Assembly (NCBI GenBank): GCA_947846985.1
Contig: CANTUZ010000004.1
Location: 47,539,672 to 47,603,671 of the forward strand
Source: Fratercula arctica
Lineage: Eukaryota; Chordata; Aves; Charadriiformes; Alcidae
Length of the DNA: 64,000 nt
Direction of reading: 5' to 3'
The notes below the pieces were generated by a model. It made no database searches. It was not told the DNA's origin and worked only from the letters and a program-made list of their open reading frames with translations. This document shows, piece after piece, positions 13,863-26,261 of the stretch. The translations under genes and the position numbers were made by a program. How positions within the stretch are numbered: the stretch's first letter is position 1; every line of letters starts with the position of its first letter.

Positions 13863-16800
13863 AGCAATTGCTGAAAAACCAACATGCTACTCAGTCTCAT
13901 TTGTTGCTGTAGAAAGAGTTTTGCAAGTGAGATTTTTTTGGCCCTTGTAGAATCACAGAGATTAAAGATAACAACAAGCTGACCCTTCATTCCCTTGTCC
14001 ATGCTGGGTCGTTCCCTGTGGTGCATTTAATAACTTAGATCCCAACTCTGCAGAGCCCTCAATCGTCTACTTTAACTTAGAATATGCCCACCTTCAGTGC
14101 TTCTTACACAATCTGTTAGTTATATTGGTTCCCTTTGAAGGAGTTAAGATAGGATGATAGGAACTGGAATTATGGGGTCCCTTTAGACTGTTTACAATCA
14201 GATTGTGTCTTGCCGTAGTGAAGAGAGGACCGTAATCTGGTCTGGGTACTGAAAAGACATTCGCAAGAGGCAGCAGCGGCTTTAGCCCTGGCACATCAGC
14301 CGATTTCCTGTTTCTGCAGCAATTCTGCCCCTCCACACAAAGGTGTGGAGCCATAAGTGTAACAGTTGGAGACACCCAAAACGTAGCCCACTCCGAGATG
14401 GGGAGTGAGAGTCTACCAAAGACGAGAGAGCCAGGAGAGACGCCTGGCATATGGTCCGTGCTTTTACACAGCCACCTCCTGCCCACGACACAGGCCCTGG
14501 GGCTGTCAGCTGTTTCTCCAGAGTAGCACATCCTGCTGGCTCTGCCACTTCGGGGACATCTGATAGTGGCCTGAGGCTCCACAGCCTCAGATCCTAATGA
14601 CAGCTCTTAGAAACACACAGGAGGTCACCCAAGGCTAAATGCTGTCCTTTAGAAGACTGTGCCAACCCTGGCAACGTTTTGCTCCACAGTCTTAACCTTC
14701 TCAGAAACAAACCTTAGTATCCCAGAACCCATCCATTCACTTTAAGCCTCCATCTCCTTTCTTGATAATTCATCGTGTGTGCGCTTATTATTCTAGCTAA
14801 TCCCCTGCATTACATTTTCTCCTGCAGAGGACTCTCTTGTTGTAGGAAAATTAGGTTTTTATCCTGTCATCACTCTATTCACAAAAAAATCAACTTCAGA
14901 GTTGGCACTCATACAGCAGCAGCCCTTCAGAGATGAGTTGCCTCCAGGCCCACAACAGCTTCCACAACCATGGGACAAAGCCTGGCACCCTAGATCAATA
15001 CAAAGTTGGGATTGCCTACAATATAGATTCCTTCTTGAGGCAAGGTGAGCAGGGAATCCTCCCTTCTCACTCTGACTTTGTAAAAAAGGGCCTTGTGTAT
15101 TCAAGATCTGCTCTTGTCAATGGTCAGAAATGCAGTGGGAAGGCCTGGGGTAGACCCACTTCTTCCCTTTTCCATTTCAGTGAGACTAAAGCAAAACTCG
15201 TTCCCATTTGACTGGTTTTCAGTGCCTTGTTCACAATGAGATGAACCAGGGGAGAAGAAGACCTCAGCCCAACTTCCAGTAGACTTTACAGACCTCTCTG
15301 GTGTAGGGGTCAAAGCAGTATGTGCCAGCGTGGGGGCCAAACTCTCCTCTTGATCTTCACGGAAGCAGCTCCAGGACATGGATGTGATGCTCAGGCTGAT
15401 GGGGAGAGCAGACGAGCCTGACAGAGGCTGTGCCTGCACTATGCCTGTTGTGGAGACAGGCAACATGCGTGGCAGAGCTGCCTGGATATCTTTTTCGCCC
15501 AGCACCCAATTCAAGAGAGAGAATAATAATGGAGAAAGCAACGTACGCTGGAAAAACATGGGATTCACAGTAGCATTATCAGGGCTGACAGTTCCTTCTG
15601 TCTCCTTTTGCAGCGGCATGACTGGCTGTAAGAGAAAGGAAGCAGGACAGATTTGCCTGACCATGTATGCTCTCAGTTTCAGCAGCCAGTGTCTCCACAC
15701 TCTGGTCACTGAATGCTCTAGTTCTGGTTCTCCAACATCCTTCCATCCTGTCGCCTTTGAAGTCCTCCTCTTCCAGGGGAAAGCTGTTGTCTCCTTGCAG
15801 CAGCACATGGCTAGGTGTGAGGCGTTGGGCCACTGTGCAAAGCTCAGTGAGGCAGTTTAAAGAAGTCCTGACCCACTTTGACTATCTGGAAATAAACTGC
15901 CTAAAGTCCAGCCTGCAGTCCACATCAGAGGGACCTCTGGGGAAGAGGGCAGGTGGGAACAGTGAGATGAATTGGTGTTGGGGCAGTACTTGGCCTCCAG
16001 ACTGGAAATTTGGATATCCTTGGTTCAGGCTTTGCTGAACAAACAACATTGAAAACAAACTTGACTCCATGTTTTGTTGGATTAGAGAGGTGGCAAGGAC
16101 CAGCTTCGGCATCCAAGATGACCTAAGCTAAGCTCCTCCTGGATAGCTCACTTCCCAAGTGGAAGGAAAAAGTAGTAATTAAAATAAAATGTTCCTGTAC
16201 CGATTTGGCATGTGGTCTAGAAAACATTTAATTCTCTGCACAGTGTAGTCTTAACTCTACAGTCATATATAGAAAAAAAAAACAATTCAGCATTATCCCA
16301 GGACTCTCTTCAACGCAACTATCAGCATTTTCAGTACAACTGGGAAAAAAGTCAGCTTCCAGCTCTTCCTGGAAACCTGTGATGGCGTCTTCCAGCCTGC
16401 CTATGCAAATGGTGATAAAGGGGTAGAAACACAGGGTCAGTGGCCAGAGGATGGCGTGCACCACGCTCTTGAGCAGCAGACACATCCTGTGACCTGAACG
16501 CAGGGACTGAAAGTGTTTAGCTGCTGACTTGAATTTGGCACAGGAGAGAGCTCCAGTGACCTGCTCGTGACTTGTGGTGTTGCTGTGGTCAAATTTCTTC
16601 CCCTTTGTCTCTCTGTTACCCAACTATAAGAGCTGTTGGATAATTCAGTTCTTTTGTGCTTTATGGATCTAAATAGATCAGTAAGTACTAGACTTTTAAC
16701 AATCCTCTTTGATTTTAGTCTTTGGGTTTTAGTCTTTGGTCCAGCAGAGACTTACAGTCAGGCTGAGACAAGAAGCACAGAGCATTATTTCTATGTATGT

Positions 16801-19800
16801 TTATACAAGAGTCTAAGTATAGAGTCAATGTGTGGTTAATGCCATCTCAACAGCAAACACTTCCACTCCTGACATGTTTCAGAATGAAAAAAAGCCTATC
16901 AGTCAAACAAAGAAAGCTCCAGCCCTGCTGATAAGAAACTAACTGTGGAGATGCAGAAAGCTTGGTCATGCTGGATGTCCTCTTCTGTACTTCTTGCTTT
17001 GAACTGTCCATTAAAAATACCGTCTTGCTCCCCTGTCTGGATTTAAGACAGCAAATGGACTGGGTTGTGCAACATGACCAGTCCCACAAAGATCTTGTCA
17101 TAAGTTACAAGAATAAGAACCACCGAGCAGGCATTAGTGGTCTGTTGTCATAGGGCTTCTGGAAGCAGTAGATTCAGGAACTATGGATGGAATCAGCAAT
17201 TCAAGAAATCAGCTATTTTGTTTATCCCTGAACCAAACAAAAAAAATCTCTTTCTAGAGTCAACCTCCAGAACATCAGAAGCTGTGAATTTAGTCTCAAT
17301 TCTATGTAAAATAATACAAATAGACCTTATAATGGCTTCATAAACAAGGACCTTTTGATTTCTAACCCCACAGCTGCTCTGACTAGAGTGTGATGTGTGA
17401 ACCTACTGTCTATTAATCCCTGGAAGATGCATGGCTTTGCAGTGGGGGAGTGTGTGAATCAAACTGATTTCTTCATCCTTTGTCTTCACGTTTAGACTGT
17501 AAATGGCCATGTTAAATAGGTGTGGACAATAAGTATGAAAAGCCACCTGAGACAAACTGTGGAACAAAAGGCTCTGTGTTCTCAGATGATGAAGAGAATG
17601 ATTCATTGGATTGTACATCCATGAACAAAAGGCCCAAAAAGAAGGATCAACCCCTTGAGGTACTTCCATATTGTCAAGGCTCCTCCTATGGCATTCTTTG
17701 AATGAACATTTCTCTCTGGTCTAAAAACACTCAGTCCAAACAATACATTTCTGGTCTTTCGGGGTGGGTCTTGCTATGGGTTCACTCACTTTTCTGCATG
17801 TGTGGATTTCCTGAAAGAAGTCTGAATTAGTGCCTGTGGAGATAATAGTTATATGAAGCTTCAGAGTTGGATCTGAATCACAAAATCTGTATCTCGCTCT
17901 AAACCATGTGCTAATGTGGAGGTATTTGGGTGAGAGGATTTGGATATCAATTGATAGTTGATTTTTCATGTCTGTAGAGGAAAATATATTCTTATCCCCA
18001 AGGCAGGATAGTTATGGTGAGAACAGCCAGCACCCACAGGGAGAATGCTCGCAGTTCAGAGCCCAGTCTCTGTCACTTGAGTTCACACCTCGCCAAACCC
18101 CACCGAAACCAGCAGGAGTTCTTCCTTCATCACTTTGACAGGTTTTCAAATCAGGCACTGTATTAACAAATATGCTTTAAGTTGCTTTGTGGAAACAAAA
18201 GAGCTAAAGGAGATGCAGATCTCATACTGTGGTTTGACAAAAGCAATTTTAGCAACATTTTGATGTGGAGGAAATAAAACCTCCATGGGAGACGCTGTAG
18301 ACAGGCTCCTTCCAGATCTGGGCAGGGAGGATGGAGCTACAGCCAGCTGCTCTCAGATCCGAGCTGGGAGATCTCCACCATGGGGAAGCTGGGTTTGTTC
18401 CTCCCTCACCTTGGCTCAGCATGAAGGAACTGGAGCAGTGTGGTTTGGTAAGCAGTTGTTTGACCTTGTGGTGGCTCATCCTACCTCTGGGGGGATCTCA
18501 CCAAAAGCTGGGCTGCTCTGGTCTTACTGTGGAAAGGTGCAGCCTCTGTAGCTACTCTCAGAGCTGCCAGGTGGCCTCCCGGAGGAGGCAGAGCTATTCA
18601 GTCCTGATTTAAGAGTCTTTACTGTGCAGTTAATGGCTGCTTTGCTTTAAAAGCCGGCTGGCTTCCCAAAGAGCAGCCTTCTCCCAAGCTGCAGCAGATA
18701 CTGCTGTAGTTGTCAGCCTGTGTCCCCAATCTCCTCCTTTACAGATAGTGCCTCAGAGCCAGCAGCTATGGAGTCTGAGGTGGTATGGGATCCCTGCTTG
18801 CCATACACAGCAGCTTTCTTCCTCAGCTTTTCTACTCCAGATGTGCCTTTCTGGATGCAGCCGTCCCATCCAGCTGTGTTGTGCTTTTGGGGATTTACTC
18901 TGGGGACTTGGGGTGACATTTCAGGCTTGAAAGATGGGGTGGGGTGTTGGATTAATCCCATCTCTGCGAAAAACTAACTTGATTTATGGGCAAGCTGGAA
19001 GAGATGGAGATTTTAGATGGAGTCTAAAACAAAACCTCGCTGCACTGCAGTTCCTTATCTATATGAATATTTATACCTTGCTGCATCACAAGAATGCGGG
19101 AATACAAGATGATCTTGCGTTGGAAAGTCCTATAAAATAGAAATGACGAAGTCCTCATTTATGAATGGTAAGACCCTGTCGTAGTCTTACAGGTAAATAG
19201 GTTGATGCTGTTAAAGAAAATAAAGCTTTGGGTATTTATGTAAATGGGTAGAAGAGCTTCCCAGGCCTTGCAGTGCTACTTGCACAGCATACATGATGCT
19301 ATGACAGGCCTCCACACTGAGAATTTGTGCTCCTCCGCAACATCTGGTAACCATTTATTTTTCTGAAGCTTGCAAGACACAATGCCATGCCGAAGCTCTT
19401 CTGAGAGAAGTATGCACTGCAGATTGGGGTGTTTTTTTTGTTTGTTTGCTAGTCTAACTAATTTCTGTCTCAGTTGGGGAAATGGGGTTAATCACAGTAA
19501 ACCAATTTCACGGAGCTGGTTTGGCTCCTCCTGGGCGCTCAGGGCTCCTTTTTAAAGCTCTCTACATCAGCTGACTGCAAGGCAGAATGGCAATAGTTGG
19601 CTTCTAAAATAATTTCAATGGATTGTCTGGCCTGTCTCCCAAGCGAAGGGCTGATCTTTTAAAAGAGCTCTAACCAAGCGCCAGATGGGAACGTGTTGGT
19701 GTAACCTGGGTAAAGGACCACAACAGGTTTCTTAAAGGAGTTAGTCTTCAGCTGGTCATTCATTAACGATCTTCAGGGCCAAGATCTGCTTCTCCATTAC

Positions 19801-19914
19801 TTTGTGCCTGGAACAGGATCATTGCCACAGAGGTGCCAGAAAGATGGGTGAGTTTTAAGGAAAGAAAAAACCTTTCCTGTTATGCCACTGAAGTTTTCTC
19901 GTGCTTTTCTGCAG

Positions 19915-19925
19915 GCACCGCCTAG
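19915..19925 (+). CDS. REEP1: REEP1 terminal coding exon (three residues plus stop)
   Basis: After a strong TTTTCTGCAG acceptor the exon supplies GC ACC GCC TAG. Joined to the single G left by the donor at 1537, it completes Gly-Thr-Ala-stop, exactly the end of human REEP1 (SSSGTA). Phase and residues both match, so the assignment is strong despite only 11 coding bases. The rest of the exon is 3'UTR. Confidence 0.9.
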
Positions 19926-22900
19926 GACCCTTAGACCTCGCTTCAGGAAGAAAAGTACCTCGTCCTCTGCCACTGAAACTATGTGAGTGCAATGAGCCAA
20001 TAGCACCAAGATCCACAGAATGTCTCTCTTCTGCCTTAAAGAGCTACTCGTTAATAATGTAGGAAACAGCAGTGGGATGGATGTGCTTTGATGTACAGCG
20101 TTGTAGACATGGCCTTTCTCTCTCCTCTCTCTGTATCCTTCTGCTACATGCTTCTCCCGTTTGTCCGTGACGTGGGTAGGACAGTCCGGCAGACACCTGC
20201 AGGTTAAGAGTCTTTGTTTCGTTTGCAGAGTGTGCACCCACTCTTGCTAATCCTGTAAGGTTGTACATTTACAATTCTCATTTGTGTCTGCATAGCTCTA
20301 GCTCTGTGAATGCACAACGGAAACAAAAATAATCAGTTATTCACGATGATACATTGACAGTGTTTTTATTTATGGCTTTATCATTAATGAAGTGGATTTG
20401 CAGAAGCCATGCATTTCTCTTTCCTCCCTTCCTCCTCAAGACTGTGAATGATATAACAAATGCCAATGTATTTTGTACAAAATGTCCAAGATTCATTAGC
20501 AAAAGCTGAGCTGCAACTCTGTTTCTCTTTCTGCAAGTACATCACATGTATTCTGAGAAAACCATTGTGCTAAAAACCATAGAGACAGAACTACTTACAG
20601 AGGATGAGGAAGAGATGTGCAAGAGAAAATAAATGGTTTCAACGATGTAATGAAGGAGGAGTCTTAATTTTGATCAGCCTGAGCCAGGAGAGTATTGTGT
20701 GGAAAATGATGGCGGCTAGAAGAGCTAGATCGCATCGCTTGTGGCAAATTTTCTACTGCCAGCTTTAAAATGTGAGCAAGCCAGGCTTGTCCCAGCTGCA
20801 GCAACAGAAGTTAGAATCGCTTTAGTGACGCACTTACAGGGGAAAACGCAGCTTTCTCCCCTGCCTGCAGCAGTGTGAGTCCCAGCGCTCTGCTCTCCGG
20901 GAGAGGCGCTGCTGTTTTACGTGCACGAGCAGGGCAGGGCGCTGGGTCTGAGATGCTTTTTGAAGCCTGGAGTTTCGCCTATAGCATGGAGTTTGGTTAG
21001 AACCACAAGAACCAGATGGAGTGGTGTGTTTGTATCCATATATAAACGAGAAATATAAAAGAAGAGGAAGACATGGTAGGGTTTGTGTATTTGTGCTTCG
21101 AGTTGGTGTCTCTTGTAAGTGTTGAGCATGTGAGATTCACACATAAGTTAACTACGTGTCCCTTTGTGTTTGCTCTTGGACCTGTCACATAGACTAGAAA
21201 AACATTTAGCATTACGTAGAATGTGCTGCCACTAATGGATCAGTACACGGGCTTGAGGATGAACAGTGTTGTTAATCTAGTTCAGGTGCAGCAGCCCCGG
21301 ATGCCAACAGCCGGCTGGAGTGTATCAGGCTCAGAGATAAATCTGAAGTGGCTTTTGAAACCTTTTCTCTGCTGGGTATGCACCGATATCCCAGCTGTCC
21401 CTGTCTGATGGATCCCTGAGGTTTCCCCCGGCGCTTCCTACGTATGTGGGGAAGAGAGAAATAAATTATGCGCACGCACAAATGTTTATCTGACCTGGCT
21501 AGGAAGCAGGTATTTCCTCTGTCTGCCACAATATTTGGCTTCATTACCTGAGAATTTTATTTCCTTTACATGTGCTAATTCAATCATGTTTTGCAATGGG
21601 TAAGAAGGAAAAAATCTTCAGAAAGTAAATTGAAAAAAAAACCCCAACAAACCTGCCTAAATAGCAGTTACAGAAGAGTCAGTCCTTGGAAAATACTCCG
21701 CAAAAGCTTTGAGGAGCTAAGCTTGTGTGTTTTATTTTTAAGCAGCTTTAGAGTTGATTTGATTTCTTTTGGCAAACATTAAAAAGAAATAGAAAAACTG
21801 CCTGCAGTGTTAGCAGAAAATAAAATCCTGTTGCAAGCAAGCTACGTTTCCCTGCTATGCAACGGCCTGCCATAAGATTAAAAAGCTGACAAGTTTGCAC
21901 TCAATTATGCCAAAAACCCCCAACAACGTAGAGCTACGTAACAGCTGACATTCTATTCTCTGACACGCTGTATTAACACTGATTCTCACTAAAAGTATTA
22001 AATGTGCGTCTAATCTGCTGTTTTACTGTAAACTTGACTGTTTAGCATTTCTGAAGTGCTGAGGTGAAATTGTTGACAAGGGAGTTGCCTTATATCTCTC
22101 AAAACATTCACTGTATAAATGAGAAAAATAAACCTTTTCATATCTCTGGCAAAAATGTATTAATTTATCAACTGAGCTGTATATTTGTGTATAGATAGAC
22201 GAGAAATGTGAATGCCTCACCACGTACACTTGGTGCCGTAGTGTTCTGTATACAGAAGAGAACGGTCATTTGCTTTTGATTCCTCATCTTCCGCACACGG
22301 GTCGTTTACAGGTGTTGCCCCAAGTCTGCCATGTCACTCTCTGGCTACTCGAACAAACACTAGACACACGTCAAGGCTTTTGTTCCACTTTTCCCTTCAG
22401 CCTCAGCCAAGGAACAAGCCCAGCCGAGCGACTGCGCTGATGCCGACCCCTCCTGGCAAAGGAGCGTTTGCAGGGATTGAGCGAAGAGAGGTGGCCTGGA
22501 TGGACCGTGGCTTCTTGTGTTGATGGGGAGCGGTTCTCCGGTGCAAGCCATCTCACCGCTTGCACGTTGCTCCTCCTAAAAGCAGGGAATCTTTCAGCTG
22601 GTGGTTTAAAATAGCAGCAGATGTGGCTTAAGTAAGAAAAGCCCGGTTTTGGGGCCTTTCTGGCAGCTGGCCTCCACGACCAGTTGTCTAGGACCCGCAG
22701 GCACCTCCCTACTTCTCAGAGACACAGCCTGGAGAGCGTAACCCTGAAAGAGCAGGCCAGCCCTAGGAAATACAGCCTTTAGCCAGCACTTGCAGTTTTG
22801 AGCATTATTTTTGCAATGTTGAGGCTGAGGGAAAGGAAACTGCAGCTGAAGATGGTCCATGGAAAATGGGCCTGTGAATTACTTCACAGATTTACTGTAA

Positions 22901-23570
22901 ATTCACTGCAATTATGAGGGGAATAAGCTTAGAGCAGCTCAGCGCAGTCCTCCACGTCTCCTCTCTTGTCCTAGGGGCCGGTCTCAGCGCAGTTACAGCA
23001 GTTGCCAACTGCTGAATCAGGATCACATCAAATATAGACAGACTTCATGTGTGTCACCATCCCCTTGGAATTAATCCCACGCTAATTTCAATTGTGCAAG
23101 TGCAAACCCAGCACAGAAGGAAAAGAGAATCCGGTTATTTATCCCTAACGAGAGGGAGAAAGCCGCTTGGAGAGATGCGATGTTCCCTAGCCTCACGTAA
23201 ACAACCCGCTGCCTCTGACTGCTCCCTGAAGTGTTCTCACGTCGTGATGAAACCCTCGTACTTGTGACAGAATGCTCCTTAATCACAGTCTCCTCTTTTT
23301 TGCTGTTTGTTTCATTTTGCATCTAGCACCATATTTGAAATAGCAGAGAACACTACGTTGGGATTTGTATTTAGGCAAACTATTTGAGGATCACAATTGT
23401 GCACTTCATGTGATTTCTTTCTTGTGGTCAGTAGAAAAGATCCGTGATGAAATGGTACACTTAAGGCCTCGCAAGGGTGGCCATTACAACAGTATTCCAA
23501 AGGTTGATGTTTTGCTGGTTTTGTTACACTGCTTGATATACATCTGAATAAAGTCTTAAACTTTTCTTTA
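19926..23570 (+). other. REEP1: REEP1 3'UTR
   Basis: The sequence is non-coding and AT-rich and runs from the stop codon to the last good poly(A) signal at 23547. A length of about 3.6 kb fits the long (about 3 kb) 3'UTR known for mammalian REEP1. Earlier AATAAA hexamers near 20626, 21462, 21819 and 22127 could give shorter forms. The true end needs transcript data. Confidence 0.6.
23547..23552 (+). terminator. REEP1: Candidate distal poly(A) signal of REEP1
   Basis: An AATAAA in CTGAATAAAGTCTTAAAC, followed about 15 nt later by an A-rich run. It is the last canonical + strand signal before the convergent MRPL35 3' end. Confidence 0.5.
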
Positions 23571-24604
23571 AAAAAAAAAAAAGAAAACAAAAAAAGAAAA
23601 CATCTTTAGTCTGTTCAATGTTATCTGGCAGGCCAGAATAATTACTTTGATTGCTGTATTATTTTTATCTCAATTCTGGCTGACTGTATATAGATGTATT
23701 CACTAAGTGCTGCATGTCCTTCAGAACTTCTTTCTGTATTATGAACTGGAAAAAAAAAATACAGCTACTAAACACTCTGAGTAACCGGTGAATTCATTGT
23801 ACAGCAAACCATCTCCTGCTCTACAGGTGGCTCTGGAGCTCATAACTATCTGCTTAGTAATGGGTTAATTATTAGTGAATGTTACAAAGCTACAGCTGGC
23901 AGCAATTCCCCTTCATACACTTGCTGGAGTACCAGCTCTGTAGAGAACACCCCTGATGTAGCCCTTAGCAAAACCAGAGACTGGTTGCACTGTACACTCC
24001 AAAAGGACCCTGTAATAAATCCTTGCGTTTGTTCCACAGGTATGTGTAATTGGAAATACGCAGCGTGAGGTATAAGAAAGAATAAGGAAGAAAATACCCA
24101 CAATTGACTGCTTGAGGATGTAGTGTAGGACCAAAGAATATATTCTACTACTCAAAAACCAACACAGGATACAAAATGGGAGTCTTGTAATGGAACTTGG
24201 TGGCTAATGCACTTCTAAAGTAGTTATAAAAACTGCGTGTAGCCATGAAACACTGGGGGTTTTCTGTGCTTTCTAGCATGGAGACAAGGCAAGTTTATGT
24301 GGTACCGTGGCAGGCAACAATACTGAAACCGGCCCTGCTCTCCCTTCTCCCCTTGCCAAAGGAAGACTCCATTCAATGAGCTACCAATAAGTATGGATAC
24401 AGCAAAATATATCCTGGGGTTACTTAAACATGTTTCTTTTAACAATTTTAAGATTAAATACATGGAATTATTCACTTTTAGTGATGTTTAAACTGTATTC
24501 ATCCATGTACATATGTTATACACAATCACGGGAAAACAACAGACATGAGAACATGTAGGTGACCAGCTTGTCCTCTGTTAAGTAAAATACATACTGCAGC
24601 TCAA
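23571..24604. other. Intergenic spacer between the REEP1 and MRPL35 3' ends
   Basis: About 1 kb of AT-rich sequence between two convergent genes. I see no gene, recognisable repeat or conserved motif in it. Confidence 0.55.
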
Positions 24605-24622
24605 AATAATCTTGAATATTCC

Positions 24623-24678
24623 TTTATTTGTGGCATTGATACCCATAATTCTGATCAGATGATATGCATATGTTTATT
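24623..24678 (-). terminator. MRPL35: Candidate poly(A) signals of MRPL35
   Basis: Two minus-strand AATAAA hexamers (TTTATT at 24673-24678 and 24623-24628) lie about 95 and 145 nt past the MRPL35 stop. Either would give the short 3'UTR usual for mitochondrial ribosomal protein mRNAs. Confidence 0.55.
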
Positions 24679-24772
24679 TAGAAAAGTAACAGGTATTACA
24701 GATTTGTGTCCTAAAATTAAGACGGTACCACGACCTTTTTCCTAAAGAGATGCCAAAATGAAACTGAGATTT

Positions 24773-24961
24773 CTACGCACGAAGATTCGTGCGATCGTGA
24801 TACTTCTGGTAGGGATCATCAACATACCAATTTCTTCTTTTCCAGAAAGAAGTGGTCATTTTGTCAAGGAGTTTACATTGCGTTCTAGTGCACAACACCA
24901 GCTCTCTCAAACGCTTCTTCTGGGCGGCTGACTTCTTCCACAGCTTCTTCTTATAACCAGC
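24773..24961 (-). CDS. MRPL35: MRPL35 last exon
   Basis: After a TCGTCTGACAG acceptor the exon encodes 62 residues ([10 protein letters not shown] to YHDRTNLRA) and a TAG stop at 24775-24773. It holds the basic, Trp-rich C-terminal half of bL35m. It enters in phase 0, directly after VRRK of the previous exon. Confidence 0.95.
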   Translation of the reverse strand, partial: AGYKKKLWKKSAAQKKRLRELVLCTRTQCKLLDKMTTSFWKRRNWYVDDPYQKYHDRTNLRA

Positions 24962-26153
24962 CTGTCAGACGAAAAGACACAAAAGACTTAAGTGGGTCGC
25001 TGCAAATACACATATATAGCAATACTGATAAGCAAACCAGGGCGAACCCCTCACTTTCAGGAAGACTGGAGTCTGTCTACAGAGCTTTTTTTTTTTTTCC
25101 TTTAACTTCCATGCTACCTGCTGCCCTCTAACGGAAGGAAAACACTTAGCCCACTGACTGTAAAGAACAAGCTTTTATTACCAAAAAGGTCTTACCTTTC
25201 TCCTAACCCAAAGGCCATTGTGCAGCCTGAGAAACCTATCAATGACAGCCTTCACCGTCTTCCTCTTTCCCTTCCGTAAGCTGCAGTAAGTGACCGTCCT
25301 CGCTGGCTGCTGAAGTAGACTTGGAAGCAGAGATGTGACACTAAAAAAAAAACAAACAACAAAACATCCCCAAAACAGGGAAAAAATAGAAGAGGAATGA
25401 AGCATCTTTTTCTAAAAGTAATCACTGGGTTTTCCACATAATGAGAAACCAGAATTGGCTGTGAGTTGTCTGAAGCTTAGGAAAAGCTCAGACATTACAG
25501 CACACTGTTTAATGTGCTGCTGTGCACATTAACTGTGCTGCTGAACTCTGACATTTATCTGAGAGTTATTGTTCCATACAGAACAGCTTTTTCATCTACT
25601 AAAAGCGGTTGAACGCTAAGAGCAAACACTCAGCTGTTACTGGCATTCAGAAATTACTTTTAGAACATTAATGTAATCACCAAGACAGTGCTGACCATAA
25701 CAAGCCTCTCTGTAATGCCTACATCTGCAAAGTATATTCTGCTTTACATCCTGCTTATCCTGCTTCAAGCATTATGCTTAACAGAACTGGGGGACTTAAG
25801 ACTAACAGAGACCCGTTTACTAGAGTAAGGAGCAGCCCAAGAAGTTTCTCAGGCAGAGAGGTTCATATAAACCTCCTTTCAAGCTTTCTTTCCAGACAGA
25901 CTCCGCGCAGACCGTACCTGCTGAGGACCGAGGGGCTGCCTGCCCCGGGGTGGTTCCCCCAGAGCAGCCGCGATCTCCACAGCGGTGCCGGAGCCGGTGC
26001 CCGCACCTCCCTGACGTGCCGGGCGGAGAGGCCAGAAAGAGCCCGCCCCGTGCCGGGGCAGCGGGCGGCCCAGGGAGCCCAGCGCCCCAGGAACCCTGCG
26101 GAGAGCCAGACCCTCAGAAGACGCCCCACCGTGTAACCGCCCCGCGCCGCCAT
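24773..26153 (-). CDS. MRPL35: MRPL35, mitochondrial large-ribosomal-subunit protein bL35m (gene span)
   Basis: MRPL35 is the mitochondrial homologue of bacterial ribosomal protein L35, a small basic protein of the large subunit, imported into the matrix. Three exons (26153-25918, 25340-25196, 24961-24773) join in frame to 570 nt, 189 residues plus stop, against 188 in human. The N-terminus is Arg/Ala-rich and lacks acidic residues, as expected for a targeting peptide. The conserved core begins [18 protein letters not shown] and passes through [15 protein letters not shown] and [20 protein letters not shown] to end NLRA. The start at 26153 sits in a YY1-type GAAATGGCGGCG context; an in-frame upstream GTG is less likely. 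It shares a head-to-head promoter with IMMT, which starts 560 bp away on the other strand. The identification is secure; the exon 1 boundary rests on phase matching. Confidence 0.93.
25196..25340 (-). CDS. MRPL35: MRPL35 middle exon
   Basis: The acceptor is T-rich (ending TTTTTTTTAG) and the donor is GTAAGA. The first base completes a split Ser codon; then come VTSLLPSLL and the diagnostic [18 protein letters not shown] and LWVRRK. It is 145 nt long (1 + 48 codons). Confidence 0.95.
25341..25917 (-). other. MRPL35: MRPL35 intron 1
   Basis: Minus-strand intron from GTACGG (donor after 25918) to the T-rich acceptor before 25340. I looked for a separate exon matching the human exon 2 region and found none; that residue block appears to sit in exon 1 instead. 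Confidence 0.6.
25918..26153 (-). CDS. MRPL35: MRPL35 first coding exon
   Basis: From ATG (26153-26151) it encodes [20 protein letters not shown] and about 58 further Arg/Ala/Pro-rich residues ending near SPSVLS, then AG|GTACGG. The two leftover bases join the T of the next exon to make Ser, so phase is conserved and total length matches human. The sequence is weakly similar to the human presequence around LSALS and TSVI, suggesting it covers both human exons 1 and 2. High GC raises open-frame length by chance, so confidence is lower than for the other exons. Confidence 0.75.
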
Positions 26154-26261
26154 TTCAGAGGCGGCCCCCTCGCCCCCCACCCAACATGGCCGCCCGCCTC
26201 CCCTCAGCCGCCGCGCGCCACCGACCCGCCACGGCCCCGCGAGCTGCCGCCGCCGCCATGT
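26146..26261. promoter_or_regulatory. YY1-type motifs (AAATGGCGGC and relatives)
   Basis: On the minus strand AAATGGCGGC (26155-26146) overlaps the MRPL35 ATG. A + strand AACATGGCCGCC (26183-26194, one mismatch) and a minus-strand ACATGGCGGC (26261-26252) lie 30-100 bp upstream of it. YY1 sites overlapping the start codon are common in mammalian mitochondrial ribosomal genes. The assignment is by motif only. Confidence 0.5.

Larger units (their letters stand above)
1538..19914 (+). other. REEP1: REEP1 last intron (18.4 kb)
   Basis: A long phase-1 intron runs from the GTAAGT at 1538 to the TTTTCTGCAG ending at 19914. It holds a MIR-like SINE (about 4160-4310), a CR1 3' end (5045-5380), a T31 run (6505-6535), an A20 run (8746-8765), an ancient amniote repeat (about 13778-13862) and otherwise unique-looking sequence. 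Open frames of up to 235 codons on the minus strand between 14.1 and 16.6 kb have no recognisable homology. No convincing alternative REEP1 exon was found. Confidence 0.8.

Noticed and set aside
14094..14582. 162-codon minus-strand open frame as a protein-coding gene
   Set aside because: No known family, competing frames on the same segment, no splice consensus linking it to neighbours; kept only as part of a low-interest finding.
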